Below, in pieces: positions 12,475 through 23,486 of a DNA stretch of 64,000 nucleotides. This DNA comes from Bemisia tabaci. Its lineage: Eukaryota; Arthropoda; Insecta; Hemiptera; Aleyrodidae. Position numbers and translations under genes: made by a program. The DNA is taken from the NCBI RefSeq assembly GCF_918797505.1, contig NC_092793.1, positions 44,566,243 through 44,630,242 on the forward strand. The letters run 5' to 3'. Each line of letters begins with the position of its first letter. Positions within the stretch are counted from its first letter, which is position 1. The notes beneath the pieces were generated by a model that did no database searches, was not told the DNA's origin, and saw only the letters and a program-made list of their open reading frames with translations.

Positions 12475-12676
12475 TAACCCATTCTAACCTAACCAAACCT
12501 TACTTGACTCATCCTTAGGCCTTCCTAACCTAACCTGACCTAACCTAACCTGACCTAACCTAACCTAACCTGACCTAACCTAACCTGACCTAACCTAACC
12601 TAACCTAACATAACCTAACCTACCTAACCTAACCTAACATAACCTAACCTACCTAACCTAACCTAACCTAACCTGG
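12475..12676. repeat. Interstitial telomere-like (CCTAA)n tract
   Basis: About 200 bp of CCTAA pentamers with CCTGA and CATAA variants and some 4-bp slips. CCTAA is the complement of TTAGG, the ancestral insect telomere repeat. Sequence continues normally on both sides and the tract is degenerate, so it is interstitial rather than a chromosome end. Confidence 0.9.
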
Positions 12677-12851
12677 CCGCCCCGGGGCTCTCAAGGGTTT
12701 TCGGGGTTTTTTGGGGGGTTTTGGGGATATTTTCCAGAAGTGGGGCACGGCCCATAAGTGAGGCAGCCCCAGTTCTGTTGGGTATTTTCATGGTCTGCCC
12801 CAGTTCTGAGGCACACTCCACAGTCTCGGCCCCACTTCTGATGTAAGACAT

Positions 12852-12946
<95 letters not shown>
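12852..12946. repeat. (CA)n microsatellite, nearly pure
   Basis: About 47 uninterrupted CA units. Minus-strand frames encoding alternating Val-Cys are artefacts of this repeat. Confidence 0.98.
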
Positions 12947-12950
<4 letters not shown>

Positions 12951-13947
12951 TATCAGCTCGTAAAATACTTTCAAAGTGTGCGTTGGGGAAACATTTTTCT
13001 TATTCCGATACTCTAGGATGTGCTACTAAATATGCCATGAAAAAAACACCTAAATTGTCTTTACTGTTAGAGATAAGCTTAAAGAACTGCTTATTTCTAT
13101 CCTATCCCGTTCCACTCAGTCCCATATGTTCCCATCCTGTCCCAGTGTCCCAGTTTAGTGGGACAGTGTGGAAAACTGTTACAATTGAGACTTGCTTGTA
13201 TAAGCCCTATAGGCGCTCTTTTCTACAGATTTAAGTGAATATTGGTAAAAAGGGGTATTTTCTAATGGGGAACTCGAATTTTAAGTCGAATTTTTAAAAT
13301 TCGAAAACCCAAGATGGCGGACGTGGCCTAAAATGCTATTTCAGCACCTAATCAATCGATTGGTATCCGGGGGTATTTTAACACGAGAAACTCGAATTTT
13401 TAGTCAAAGAGCCGTATGCAAAAATGACATTTTTCGCCCCCCCCCCCACTAAAACTTATTCAAACTTTGTCTATCAGTTACTAATACTGGAGCGCTTCTT
13501 TCCCCAAATTTTCAGACCCCCAAAAAATTTTGAGGAGTGGGCGCCAGGGGGGCTGGAAGTCAAAACCTGTGAACCTCGATATCTTGCGAACGAAACAAGA
13601 TATTGAGGCCCGGTTTGGACGAAAAATCGTCTAAAATTGCATACTTAAAGATTCTAAAGGTCAAAATCCCAAAATTACTTTTTTATTAACCTATGTGCTT
13701 TTCTTCAGTTTTTGAGGAAAAACAATTTCTTTTAAACACGCTAAACTAAAAGAGCAGAATTTTGTATTTGAACCAAAACCAGTTTTTTAAATTGTTCGTC
13801 TTTTTCCGCACCCAACGAGCGGTCTTATAAGCTGGGGAACCGAACGGTTCCGGAGTTATGATCGATTGAAGTTTCCGCTCAACGCGCGCCGACCGATTTT
13901 CGCGCCCAAAAAAGTCGGATTTGACTGTTATTAAATCAGATTGAATG
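12947..13947. other. Anonymous spacer with two diverged ~120-bp copies
   Basis: Phrases of the type GGTATTTT...GAACTCGAATTTT...AGTC occur near 13255 and 13372. A C-run at 13437-13447 follows. No gene recognised. Confidence 0.45.
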
Positions 13948-14016
13948 TTTTTTTTTTTTTTTTTTTTTTTTTTTCCTGTTGTTTTATGGCTTTGTGTCTA
14001 AGCACCTGCAGCCAAA
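13948..14016 (-). mobile_element. Minute poly(A) retro-insertion with 8-bp TSD
   Basis: A run of 27 T (poly(A) on the minus strand) is followed by about 42 bp, and the whole is flanked by ATTGAATG at 13940-13947 and 14017-14024. A poly(A) tail plus target duplication is the signature of LINE-driven (target-primed) retrotransposition. Only about 42 bp of body remains, so the insert is extremely 5'-truncated or a short RNA copy. The source RNA is unknown. Confidence 0.7.
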
Positions 14017-14073
14017 ATTGAATGTTCAAACTGAGCAAAATGCATTATTAGGGACTATTGAGGGTTGCTGAGT

Positions 14074-14655
14074 TCAGAAATTACAGATACTTCCAAAAAA
14101 TTCATGCGATCGTTTCGACCCCCCACTCGATACAATAACCGAGTCCCTTAGTTCCTTACCGAAAAGTGACTGCCGCGAACTTCTGAGATTTTCCAAAGCA
14201 TGTTTAAAGTTTAGTAATCCGTCACAAAACAATTTTGGGAGGAAGTAGAACCTAGAATGGGAACCTAAATTCAGTGAATTCAGGGTCCCCGGTGAATTCA
14301 ATTCACCCACCTTGCAGCTTTGTTGCGAAAATCTATGCTGAGCTGAGCCGTTTTTTGGATACCAGTGGCAGTGATGCTCCATCCACACAAGCTCCAGCCC
14401 GGAAGCTGGATGCAGATGCTCATCTGAAACCGTACAACTGTTAGGAAGGGGAATTAAATACCTACTCACCGGAAGTGGGACTATTATCAATCCGCATGGA
14501 GTTGAAGCGCTTTTTTCAGATCTACGTCGGACGCCGTACCGCAGTGGCTTGCTCCCTCGTGAAGGTGCGTGCCGCGATTTAGGAATGAAATTATTAGGTA
14601 CTGTCCCATTTCTACTCACTTTACGGGTCAGTCGGTAAAAATATGACTTACACAT
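14074..14655 (-). CDS. Unrecognised 193-codon open frame
   Basis: The longest non-transposon frame in this part of the window. The product is basic and Ser/Arg-rich near its start (residues about 10-50), with scattered Cys and His and no signal peptide or membrane segment evident. I recognise no domain. GTGAGTAG-like donor motifs occur inside it on the minus strand, so it could contain an exon. It could equally be a chance frame: nothing in the neighbourhood supports expression and no codon bias was measured. Confidence 0.15.
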   Translation of the reverse strand: MCKSYFYRLTRKVSRNGTVPNNFIPKSRHAPSRGSKPLRYGVRRRSEKSASTPCGLIIVPLPVSRYLIPLPNSCTVSDEHLHPASGLELVWMEHHCHWYPKNGSAQHRFSQQSCKVGELNSPGTLNSLNLGSHSRFYFLPKLFCDGLLNFKHALENLRSSRQSLFGKELRDSVIVSSGGSKRSHEFFGSICNF

Positions 14656-15186
14656 TCATGCCTCACATTACTTTGACGATCGATACATGAACGGTAGTAA
14701 TTGGTGTTTTCAATGTTTTACAATGACTCCCACAGTTGGGTACGTTGCCGCGCTCTTCAAATCCTGTATTTTGACAGTTACAGCGATACTACCAGGCGCG
14801 CAGGATCCCTTGGTATTCACTTACAATGGACCCGTCAAAGGGGTGAGTTGGATATTCTTCCATCAAAAAACATACGCATATTCTTGCATATTTTTGCAAA
14901 TTCTTCCTTCATAGATGTGTCATTCATAAACGTGGTTTCTTCCCTCTTAAAATGATGAGTTGAGCTCAATAGAAAAATGAGCTGATATTAACTAATAGCA
15001 ATTGATACCAACTGATACTAGTTGAAATTCTACAGATATTTTGTTGAAAGTTTTGTACGGTTTCACTTCGCAATTGTGATGCGGCTCTTTTCCGAGCAGA
15101 GAAAGAGAGGGGAGAGAAGACAGCAGCGCGCAGGCGCGACTGCAAAGAGAGGGAGAAGGGAGACGCATCGCTAGCTGCCACTCAAG

Positions 15187-15625
15187 CAGAGATGGAAAAT
15201 TTCATGAAATTTATTCGAGTGAAACACGAAATTTACGGAAACTTCTGGGATACATTCAGGAGACGAAGAAACGCCTAGAAACAGTGTTTCTAAATTTTGA
15301 AATTTTTTACCCCAAGCCTAAAAAATTCGCGCGTTGCAAATGTTTTCGTTTAGTTTAGAGGTTAGGTTGGGGTTTTTCTCTCTAAACTCCCCTTTTTGCC
15401 CCCGCTTTGTGTCTGGTACCTTTAGTATAGTAGTATAATACCGCAGCATCAACAGAAAGACCACCTGAAACGCTTTCAGACCTCCAAAAGGTTTAATTAA
15501 TAATTCTAAAAAAAAGCAATAAATTTAAACTTTTGTGAAATTTATTCGAGCCTTATGAAATTTTATGAAATTTCACGTGACATTTCATGAAATTTCAAAA
15601 CGTGAAATTTCACTTTCCATCGCTG
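15187..15625. mobile_element. hAT-type MITE, 439 bp, TSD CACTCAAG
   Basis: The left end CAGAGATGGAAA and the right end TTTCCATCGCTG form imperfect TIRs (CAGNGATGGAAA). CACTCAAG flanks both sides (15179-15186 and 15626-15633). An 8-bp duplication with CAG-type ends is the hallmark of hAT transposons. Subterminal DNA is rich in TTTCATGAAATTT palindromes. There is no transposase, so mobilisation would need one in trans. Confidence 0.88.
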
Positions 15626-15868
15626 CACTCAAGTGACGAGGCGGCTGGTCAGTCTCGAAAGGACCAGCCGACGAGAGAGACCACTACGATTTTCATCTAT
15701 TCTTTTATCGTTCATTATTCACAGGGCTCGCTGATTTGGGTAGAAGGGTCGTATATCCCAAATCCGGCCTTCTACTGATTTTCCCTGTTCCCATTCGACA
15801 CTCCTGCTAACTATTCGTTCCCCGGTCGGTGCCAACGGCGACGACTAGTTCGGATAGTTAGAGTGGAA

Positions 15869-16164
15869 AGACGCGTTGTTAAAGTTAGAAATCGAAGTCA
15901 GCGAAATGACGTCAGTCCGCCATTTCGGAGTTATCCGCTTAGCAAAACAAACACAAATATTGCCTATGACGTAGTAATAGCGGCTCAGCCAGCTCAGCGG
16001 ACCGCGGCTGAGCGCTGACCAATTTTGCTGAGAAGATGGCGGCCTTTGTTTACAAACTGGCAGCTCAGCGGATAACCTCAGAAAACGTTTAACAACACTT
16101 TCGCTGAGCTCAGCTACTCAGCGGATAACTCAGAAGTCGCAATTCTGACTTTAACAACGCGTCT
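15869..16164. mobile_element. MITE, 296 bp, TIR AGACGCGTTGTTAAAGT
   Basis: AGACGCGTTGTTAAAGTTAG at the left is mirrored by ACTTTAACAACGCGTCT at the right. The interior contains repeated GCTGAG/CTCAGCGGATAA motifs in both orientations, giving a strongly self-complementary core. The first 60 bp recur in reverse at 4319-4383, so the family is dispersed. Target duplication not defined. Confidence 0.8.
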
Positions 16165-16193
16165 GAGGACGTGTCTGTTCAGTTGCGATCTCA

Positions 16194-17166
16194 ACGAGGT
16201 CGCGGCAAGGCGGATAAAGAATGGTGGTCGCATTTCGATTTTGGCTGCCATCTTGAAGATGTGTGACGTACAGAGGGTACGGGCTTTTACCGCGCGATTT
16301 GAAATGTACCCGAAGTGTACCCGATGCGATGCCGCGGCGCGAGGCTCATACAACTTCTAAACGGAATTAAGAGTTTTCCTTCCTAATGAAACGCTTTCAG
16401 ATCGTAGTCTGAGTTAATTTTTACTGAGAATTTGCAAGGAAGTTACAATCATTCTAATGTTTAATATTTCTGGCTGAAATTTGTGTTTAAAGAAATGTAC
16501 CCGATGGGCTCTCTGACGAAACTGGACCTATCATTTTGGACTTAGTATATTTCGGATTTTTGAGAGCTGTATAATGCGGTAGTTTTTCCTTAGAAATTTG
16601 GAAATAACGTCCAATCATTCTTCTTTTTGATGCTTCCAGGAGAAATTTGTACTTTCGGAAATTTGGGAGACAAGTGTGAAAATTGGAAAAAACGGAGAGG
16701 GGGTCGGGGATTTCTGAAAAACAAAGGGAGGACTCCCCCCAGACAAGGGAGTTCGGGGGATCCTCCAAAAAATTATATTGATAATCAGGTACCCATGGAG
16801 AAAATAAGAAATATTAAAAAAAAAAATTAAAAAAAATAAAAAATAAAAAAAAACCTCTCACGGTTTTTAAATTATTTACTGATAAAGATAGCAAAATAAA
16901 ATACACCGCAGTAATTTCACTTTAAATTCGGGCTATCAACGCCAGAAATACTTACAATGATAAGTGACTATACAATACCTTGTAGCGTTATTAGAGTGCA
17001 GCGTAAACCTCAAACCCCCTAACCATGGATAAATATATACTACGCATATAGTACGCGTAGTATATATTTATCCATGCCCTAACTCAGCAGTTGGGTTTGT
17101 TTACAATCGTGACGTCAAGAGGGTACGAGATGCGACCACCATTCTTTATCCGCCTTGAGGTCGCGG
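16194..17166. repeat. Inverted-repeat pair enclosing ~0.9 kb
   Basis: GAGGTCGCGGCAAGGCGGAT at 16194 continues through AAAGAATGGTGGTCGCAT, and its reverse complement lies at 17126-17166. A related stretch (GCGGATAAAAGAAGGTGGTC) occurs at 39100. The arms are about 42 bp and the enclosed DNA shows no gene. It may be one element or two oppositely oriented copies. Confidence 0.6.
17022..17076. repeat. Perfect 22-bp inverted repeat with 9-10-nt loop
   Basis: CATGGATAAATATATACTAC followed by GC pairs with GCGTAGTATATATTTATCCATG after a short ATATAGTA-type loop. It lies inside the larger inverted pair at 16194-17166. It could form a cruciform or be a degenerate transposon core. Confidence 0.85.
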
Positions 17167-17169
17167 GTG

Positions 17170-18130
17170 ATCAGACCCGACGTCACACAATGAGCAACAA
17201 TGCCGATTCATAGCGATTTTATTGAACACGAATACAGCGGACATGATGGTCCTTTTTAGTACAAGTACAGAGAAGTGGTGACAAACCGAATTCACCGGTG
17301 TAACACACCGATTTACTTACATTACTAATGCGGGAAATATAAACGTAGCATTCCAACATATTTGATGAGTATATCAGCTGGTACCAGTGGAGATTGTACT
17401 GACACTAGATTGTACTCAATTCTGCCATGCTAAGGAAGAACGCCGTATGAGCTTTCAGACGTTGCCAAGTTTCCTTCGATAAAAACCGAATTTACTGAGA
17501 AAATTGTGCATATTTTTTCCCAAAACTTTCAGACTATTTTGTGCGCAATTTAATCTAAAATATCTGAAGACTTCAAAGAAAAATGTGCGTAAATGTCGTA
17601 AGAAATTCATGTTGTATCAAGGGGAATTTTGCAACTCTCAAATGTTCATACGGCGTTCTTCCTAGCACGGCAGAATAGGTATCAGTTGAAAGCTAAGTAT
17701 CAGTTAAAGTTCTTTTCATATCGGTTCAGCATGAACTATGAACTGGCATCTGTCGAACATAAACTGATCCAAATAGAAATTCAACAGACGTCAAATAAAA
17801 GTTTCAACTCACAATTAGTCCAACAAGGCTACGTATGCATTTTCGTAGGACGACCTGATTGGCATGTATGACAAGGCCCACTAGGCCTTTTCATCGAGGC
17901 ATCTAGACTTCAAGACCATTTCATCAATAGAGATATTTTAATTATTTTTATCCATTTTCTATTCCATTTTTCTTTACAGTAAATGCATGCTTTCATTGTT
18001 TTAAATTCTCGAATAATGATGATAATTTTAAATCCTCAAGCCGTTTTAGGACACTTTCACGTTAAAAAACGTAAATCTGCATGCATTTCTGTCTCTTTAA
18101 CATAAAAGTGTCCTTACCCAAGTATTTAAG
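17170..18130. other. Anonymous spacer
   Basis: An 80-codon plus-strand frame at 17629-17871 has no recognisable motif. Otherwise AT-rich and unremarkable. Confidence 0.4.
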
Positions 18131-18131
18131 T

Positions 18132-18444
18132 AGCAGTTATCGCGATAAAATAGCGATTTTATCGGCTGCTTGTCGCGATTACATCGGTGGCAATATATCG
18201 AGATATTATTGAATTAAAAATTGCGATATTATGGTGATTAAATCGCTCTACATCGCAATTGTTGGTTCGATAAAATCGCGATCAATTTTCGTCGATAAAA
18301 TCGAGATTAAATCGTCATTTATAACGATTCTATCGAACCAAAATTTGGGATTTGTAGCAATTTAATCGGCATATATAGTAATTTTTCATGCGATAATATC
18401 TCGATAACCAACCGATAAAATCGCTATTTATTGCGATCACTGCT
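18132..18444. mobile_element. MITE, 313 bp, rich in CGATAAAATCG motifs
   Basis: The ends AGCAGTTATCGCGATAAAAT and, in reverse, AGCAGTGATCGCAATAAAT each continue into AGCGATTTTATCGG. The interior has more than ten TATCG/CGATA motifs in alternating orientation. It has the size and shape of a non-autonomous DNA transposon. No target duplication was recognised, so the family is unassigned. Confidence 0.75.
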
Positions 18445-18671
18445 CCTTGTAAGGGGCGTTAGCCATAGGATACATTTTCCATTTTTATTTATCAATTTTT
18501 ACGCCTGCAAAAATTACGTAAAAATATATTAAAGAGAACATCAATTAGGTATACTGTAAAAACAGAATCTTGGTAAAATCAAGTTTTTACATAAATTTTA
18601 CTTAAAATTCATATCAAAAAATGCAAAAAGAATAGACATATTATCGTGAGACTAAATATTGTTCATGTAAA

Positions 18672-19311
18672 AGGACCCTGCACACCTCCTATGGGAAGCT
18701 GTACCATGACCGATTGCTAATTGACTTATGTCATTCGATTATCCTCAAGATGCTGATTAAAAGTTATAATTGCGTCATCTTTCTACGATGCACCGTTTTC
18801 GCAAAAAATCAAAGAGAAGATTCAATTATTTGGCGAATATGAAAAAAAAAGAACAAAGCATTTGAGGACAGGCCCGATATAAGTAGGGAAAACGTAGCGC
18901 GTGTCCGTCTTCTTATCTGTACCTGCCGACTCAGGGGCTATCTCCCTCCCGCACTCGCCCGGTAGACGTTCAGACTTTCCAGTTCTTTTATGCTCCTCAA
19001 GAATCTGATTTGAATGGTCGAGCAAAACGGCCTTGCGGAATCCGAGATAAGACTGCCGCTCGGTGCGGGAGTTCCCATGATTTCCTTGTTGACACACAGC
19101 CGCTTGTCAATCGAGCACTGACATGAGGAATCTTTCTGGCTTTTTATCACCAAATAATTGAATCTTCTCTTTGATTTTTTGCAAAAACGGTGCATCGTAG
19201 AAAGTTGGCTTAATCATAACTTTTGATCAACATCTTGAGGAGAATCGAATGACATAAGTCAATTAGCAATCGGTCATGGTACAGCTTCCCATAAGAGGTG
19301 TGCTGGGTCCT
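18672..19311. mobile_element. 640-bp foldback element, ~160-bp arms
   Basis: AGGACCCTGCACACCTC at the left is mirrored by GAGGTGTGCTGGGTCCT at the right. The arms stay complementary through the phrase ending TTCAATTATTTGG near 18833, matching CCAAATAATTGAA at 19150, with a few mismatches. The spacer (about 18835-19149) carries two overlapping minus-strand frames without known motifs. Non-autonomous; superfamily unassigned. Confidence 0.8.
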
Positions 19312-19972
19312 ACGTAAATTGTATGTTTATAAATTTTTTTGCCTTTGACAACTTGGGACTTTTTTATAACATAATTTTTGTATGATCATAACACAACAAA
19401 TATGTGAAACAAACAGATAAAAATTGTCTAGCTCATTTTTTATCAGTACTTAAAATTGATATAAATTTATATATTAATTCTTCAACGCCTATTACTCGAA
19501 AATATTTTTTTAACATAATTTACACTTAAAAATTACACTAAGGAGTGTGATTAAAACTCATAAAAATTACGCTGATAAATTTTTTTACATTATTAAATTT
19601 TATAAAAAATTTTAAACGCTCCCCAATTATGTTTTGATTTTTGATTTTTAAACTTTTTACATCTTTATTTTCAATGTCTTTTTAGTTGATTATTAATTTT
19701 TCATCATTTCATCTTTATTTTTTTTACATCTTTGACTAGAATTTTTAGTTTTGCAGTTTTTTTTGTTTCACCTTAAAAGAAACATACTTAACTTGTGAAA
19801 CTTCAGTTACATTTTAAGTGATTAAAAAATAAAATGAAAAAATTGAGTGTCGATTCAAATTCAACAGAAAATCATCACTTGCTGATAAAATGATTCAAGT
19901 GGGGGCCCTGAAATGGCATAAATACGTGTAATCCTGATCCCACGCGCAGGTGGAAGAGGGGCTCTGTCTCTT
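19312..19972. other. Very AT-rich spacer
   Basis: Homopolymer-rich A/T sequence without open frames of interest. The last 50 bp (GATCCCACGCGCAGGTGG and following) lead into 5S-derived copy C. Confidence 0.5.
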
Positions 19973-20040
19973 GGACGATCACCAAAGTCAAGCAACGCCG
20001 AGCATAGTTAGTACTTAGATGGGAAACCGTGCGGGAATGA
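19973..20040 (+). repeat. 5S-rRNA-derived sequence, copy C
   Basis: Reads GACGATCACCAAAGTCAAGC, then a CGCCGAGC block, then TTAGTACTTAGATGGGAAAC. These closely match the internal promoter region of arthropod 5S rRNA, especially box C. The rest of the molecule is absent. Unlike copies A and B, no AT minisatellite lies directly upstream. A solo 5S-derived repeat or 5S pseudogene. Confidence 0.75.
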
Positions 20041-20949
20041 GCTCTGCCTCTGCCTATTAAGTTTTGTGACTGTAACTCGAGAAAGGTAATTCACAGCAGC
20101 TCTCCCTGGTCGTCAATTCCTAAGGTAAACGTGAGAAACTGAACAAAAAACCCCGTTAAATGTGGATGCTCTCTTCTCTCTCTGAGTATGCCAGATGTGG
20201 ATACTCCCTTTTCTCTCTCTCTCTCTTTTCTCCCGGGCGCTCGCTGATGAAACCCGCATCGACTGTCTTATGACGTCATCGCGACTCTGAGAGCGCCCAC
20301 AATCCCTTTGGTAGATTGGCCTGGTCCTCCGAGTTCTCTCTCTGGCTGGGGCCGCGACATGGTCACAATAAAACACAAATGGACACAATAAAATAGTGCA
20401 CGTATCAATTTATCTTGTGTCAGTTGAAATATGAAACCAACTGATACCAGTATCAGATCTGTTGCTACTTCTAACTGCTACCACTTATCAGTCCAGATCA
20501 GTTGATGGTATCAACTACCCCGATATCTATTGATGTCTACTGATATTCCGCGCCAAAACACCGCACCGTAGACGAACTGATACACCGTCTACTGATCATT
20601 TTTAACAGGGTTACTTATTTCGTACGTATTTGACCACAAGGAAATCTGGCCTATAACCCAGCTAGTAGTAGGACATTCCAGGAATATTTAATCGCAAACG
20701 TAGAATATCCTATGATCATCCTACAGAATATCCGGCTAATACTCTAACACTGGATTTCTTACGAATATCCGACGAATATCTGAGCAAATCTCCTGTACGT
20801 ATTGCAGTTTATATTAGGAAAATAAAGGAGATAAGCTGCATTTTAATCAGAATGATATGCCCCTTCCATACTAAGACACCAAATTTTTGCTACAGCTTGA
20901 GTTCCTATCCTGTTATTAATGGAGGTTAAAGTTCAAAGTTACCCCGTCT
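20041..20949. other. Spacer with CT-rich tract
   Basis: CT-rich microsatellite-like stretches near 20168-20230, then short motifs on a CTGATAC theme (20430-20600). The minus-strand frame at 20113-20388 spans the CT tract and is not credible as a gene. Confidence 0.45.
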
Positions 20950-21207
20950 CCTCTTGAGGTTTTGTTTACCCTGTGACGTAGGTCGATACAACCTTGCCAG
21001 CGAAACCCGGAATTCGAAGTATGAAAAACGAACCATAATGTCCCATTTTTTTGCTTTAATCAACTCATGCTATAATTTCAAGCACTTTTTATAGAACGAC
21101 TTTTTTCCATAAATTACACCATTTCCTAGAAAATCGACGCTAAAAGTCGCTGTACCGACCTACGTCATCAAAAAAATTCTAAGATACGCGAAATGCAAAC
21201 ACCTCCT
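20950..21207. mobile_element. Second copy of the TIR AGGAGGTGTTTGCAT MITE
   Basis: Closely matches 4434-4704, including the GTATGAAAAACGRAC block and the right end TGCAAACACCTCCT. The left TIR has lost its outer bases. About 45 bp present in the first copy (around CTCGCTCCCCTAG) is partly missing here. Confidence 0.85.
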
Positions 21208-21584
21208 TTTTTTCCTCTAGGTATGTGCTCTTCCTAAAGCATTTTTATCCGTGCACAGTGTTGGATCAACTGAACGATTCGCAAGAATCGCTACACCTAT
21301 TTGCTACATCAGCTCACGTGCTTAATCTTGCATCGAGTGGCTTAGAAGTGTAACTGCATTTTTTTGGTAAAAAAGCTTTATAAACAGTAAAATTAGCTCA
21401 ATGAGGAGACTGACATAGCGAATTCAGTTTAAAAATTTTGCTAATGTTTCAAATCGTTAATTTTAAGATCCGGAGAGTTATTACCACTTGTTATTAAAGC
21501 AAAATTTACTGATCTGAGGGCAGAAATGCCCCTGTAAAATGTAAAAATAGCATAGTTCATTTTGTGAAATTGCGTTTCTTAACA

Positions 21585-22200
21585 TATTTTATTTAATTTA
21601 TTTTAGTATATTTTTTAATTTATTTTAATTTATTTTAATATATTTTTAATATATTTTATTTAATTTAATTTAATATATTTTATTCAATTAATTTTAATAT
21701 ATTTTATTTAATTTATTTTAATATATTCTATTTAATTTATTTTCATGTATTCTATTTATTTCATTCTAATATATTCTATTTAATTCATTTTAATATATTC
21801 TATTTAATTCATTTTAATATATTCTATTTAATTCATTTTAATGTATTTTATTTAATTCATTTTAATATATTCTATTTAATTCATTTTAATATATTCTATT
21901 TAATTCACTTTAATATATTCTATTTAATTCATTTTAATATATTCTATTTAATTCATTTTAATATATTCTATTTAATTCACTTTAATATATTCTATTTAAT
22001 TCATTTTAATATATTCTATTTAATTCATTTTAATACATTTTATTTAATTTATTTTAAAATATTCTATTTAATTTATTTTAATATATTCTATTTAATTTAT
22101 TTTAATATATTATACTTAATTGATTCTAATATATTCTATTTAATTTATTTTAATATATTTTATTCAATTCATTTTAATATATTTTATTTAATTTAATATG
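21585..22200. repeat. AT minisatellite, ~24-bp unit
   Basis: About 25 units of TTTAATTCATTTTAATATAT plus TCTA, with T/C changes. Upstream in the 5S sense of copy B, mirroring the arrangement at 5440-6620 relative to copy A, with a linker containing GGGGACGTTTATGAATGC in both. Confidence 0.95.
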
Positions 22201-22320
22201 TTTAGAAGTTTCCAAGAATATAATTTCTTCCAATCATGGAATCGGCGCTGGGGACGTTTATGAATGCAAAATTACCCTCTCTTGACATGGGTGGAATTGG
22301 AGCTCCACGGTAGCGGCAAT

Positions 22321-22395
22321 CGGGCGATCACCGAGGTTAAGCCACGTTGAGCGTAGATAGAACTTAGATGGGAGACCGCTTGGGTAAGTCCGCGG
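22321..22395 (+). repeat. 5S-rRNA-derived sequence, copy B
   Basis: Contains GCGATCACCGAGGTTAAGCC, a GTTGAGCG block, AACTTAGATGGGAGACCG and CTTGGGTAAGTCCGCGG. This extends further into the 3' half of 5S rRNA than the other copies. It is preceded by GGAGCTCCACGGTAGCGGCA, shared with copy A. Substitutions at conserved positions argue against a working 5S gene. Confidence 0.8.
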
Positions 22396-23374
22396 CGCGG
22401 TGAGTCTCGCAGAGGCTAGGGGAGCACTTTAGGTGTCCAAAGGAGGGATCGTAGCCCCTAAAGTGTATGTCGTCTGTAAAGCACTTTAATTTTCGTTTAT
22501 AATATTTAATATTTTTATTCTATGGCTCTGCATTGCGGCTCTCATTGATGAGAAAATCAGCTATGTTAGTCTTGCAAAAGCAGGAAGATACTTGAGCACC
22601 TACAACTGCAAATTAACGAGAAAACGACTGAAAAGGAAGGAGATTTAGCTTTTTGGATTAGCGAAATCAGCTACGCGCACGTGTGTGTAAGATAGCTGAA
22701 ATTGGTGTAGCGATTTTACCTGCACAGTTTGCACGTTCGTTTTTTTGCTACACCATGCAGTTGAAATACCCGCGTGCACGGCTATTTTAGCAATTTTTTT
22801 TTCAGTGTTGCTTTATTATAGGCATTATCTCCAGGGGACATTTTCATGGAATTTGTCCCACGTTCAAATGGCAGGAACGATACTCATAGTCATAGGATTT
22901 TTCCCAGTTATCCTCTCCACGAGACGGGGTTCTCGCGTTCCTGCAAAAAGTTAGCGCGGGAGGATAAACTAGTGAAAATCGAGTATTTAACTAGGATTAA
23001 GATAATAATTAATCACGATTGACAATTAGACTTATTATTATTTTAATCAAAGCAATCGAGCACACAACAAAATGTCGCACAATTCGCCCTCACTTCTTCT
23101 TCTTGTTACATGTGAGGCTGGAAATTGTATGACTTTGGAACTTGCCCCTGGGGGGTCAAACTGCGCCAATCCTTTTTTTTAAAAGAAAAAAATTCTGGAT
23201 CTTAACTTTTGGAGTTTAGCGGACACATTTTTCCTGTCTTGCCCTTGGCGTATAAAACCAAGATACTAAATTTAAACAAACACAGAAATGTTCATTAAAG
23301 AAGCACAGAAATGCTTATTAAACAAAACATATTTTTAAAAAAATTACTCACAGTCTATGCAAGTTTAATAACTA
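22396..23374. other. Anonymous spacer
   Basis: A 69-codon plus-strand frame at 22745-22954 is hydrophobic but has no recognisable family signature. Nothing else was identified. Confidence 0.4.
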
Positions 23375-23486
23375 CTAGCCGTTCTGGACGCGCTTTGCGC
23401 GTCCAGAACGGCTAGCCAAGGGGCTACGCCCCCTGGACCCCCGATCACTCGCTACGCGAGTGACATTCGGCTCGCTCCGCGAGCCA
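23375..23486. repeat. Cluster of GC-rich hairpins
   Basis: A perfect 19-bp stem, CTAGCCGTTCTGGACGCGC, with a TTT loop (23375-23415) is followed by GGGGCTACGCCCC, CTCGCTACGCGAG and GGCTCGCTCCGCGAGCC. It stands out against AT-rich flanks. Similar hairpins occur at 41793-41882. CTAG plus terminal hairpins is reminiscent of Helitron-type ends, but no replicase or paired terminus was found. Confidence 0.8.

Noticed and set aside
12475..12676. Chromosome end
   Set aside because: The CCTAA tract is short, degenerate and followed by normal sequence on both sides.
12663..12974. Val-Cys repeat protein on the minus strand
   Set aside because: Translation of the (CA)n microsatellite; no coding meaning.
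5231..22395. Functional 5S rRNA genes
   Set aside because: Only the internal promoter region is recognisable; the 5' and 3' halves and stem complementarity are missing or diverged.
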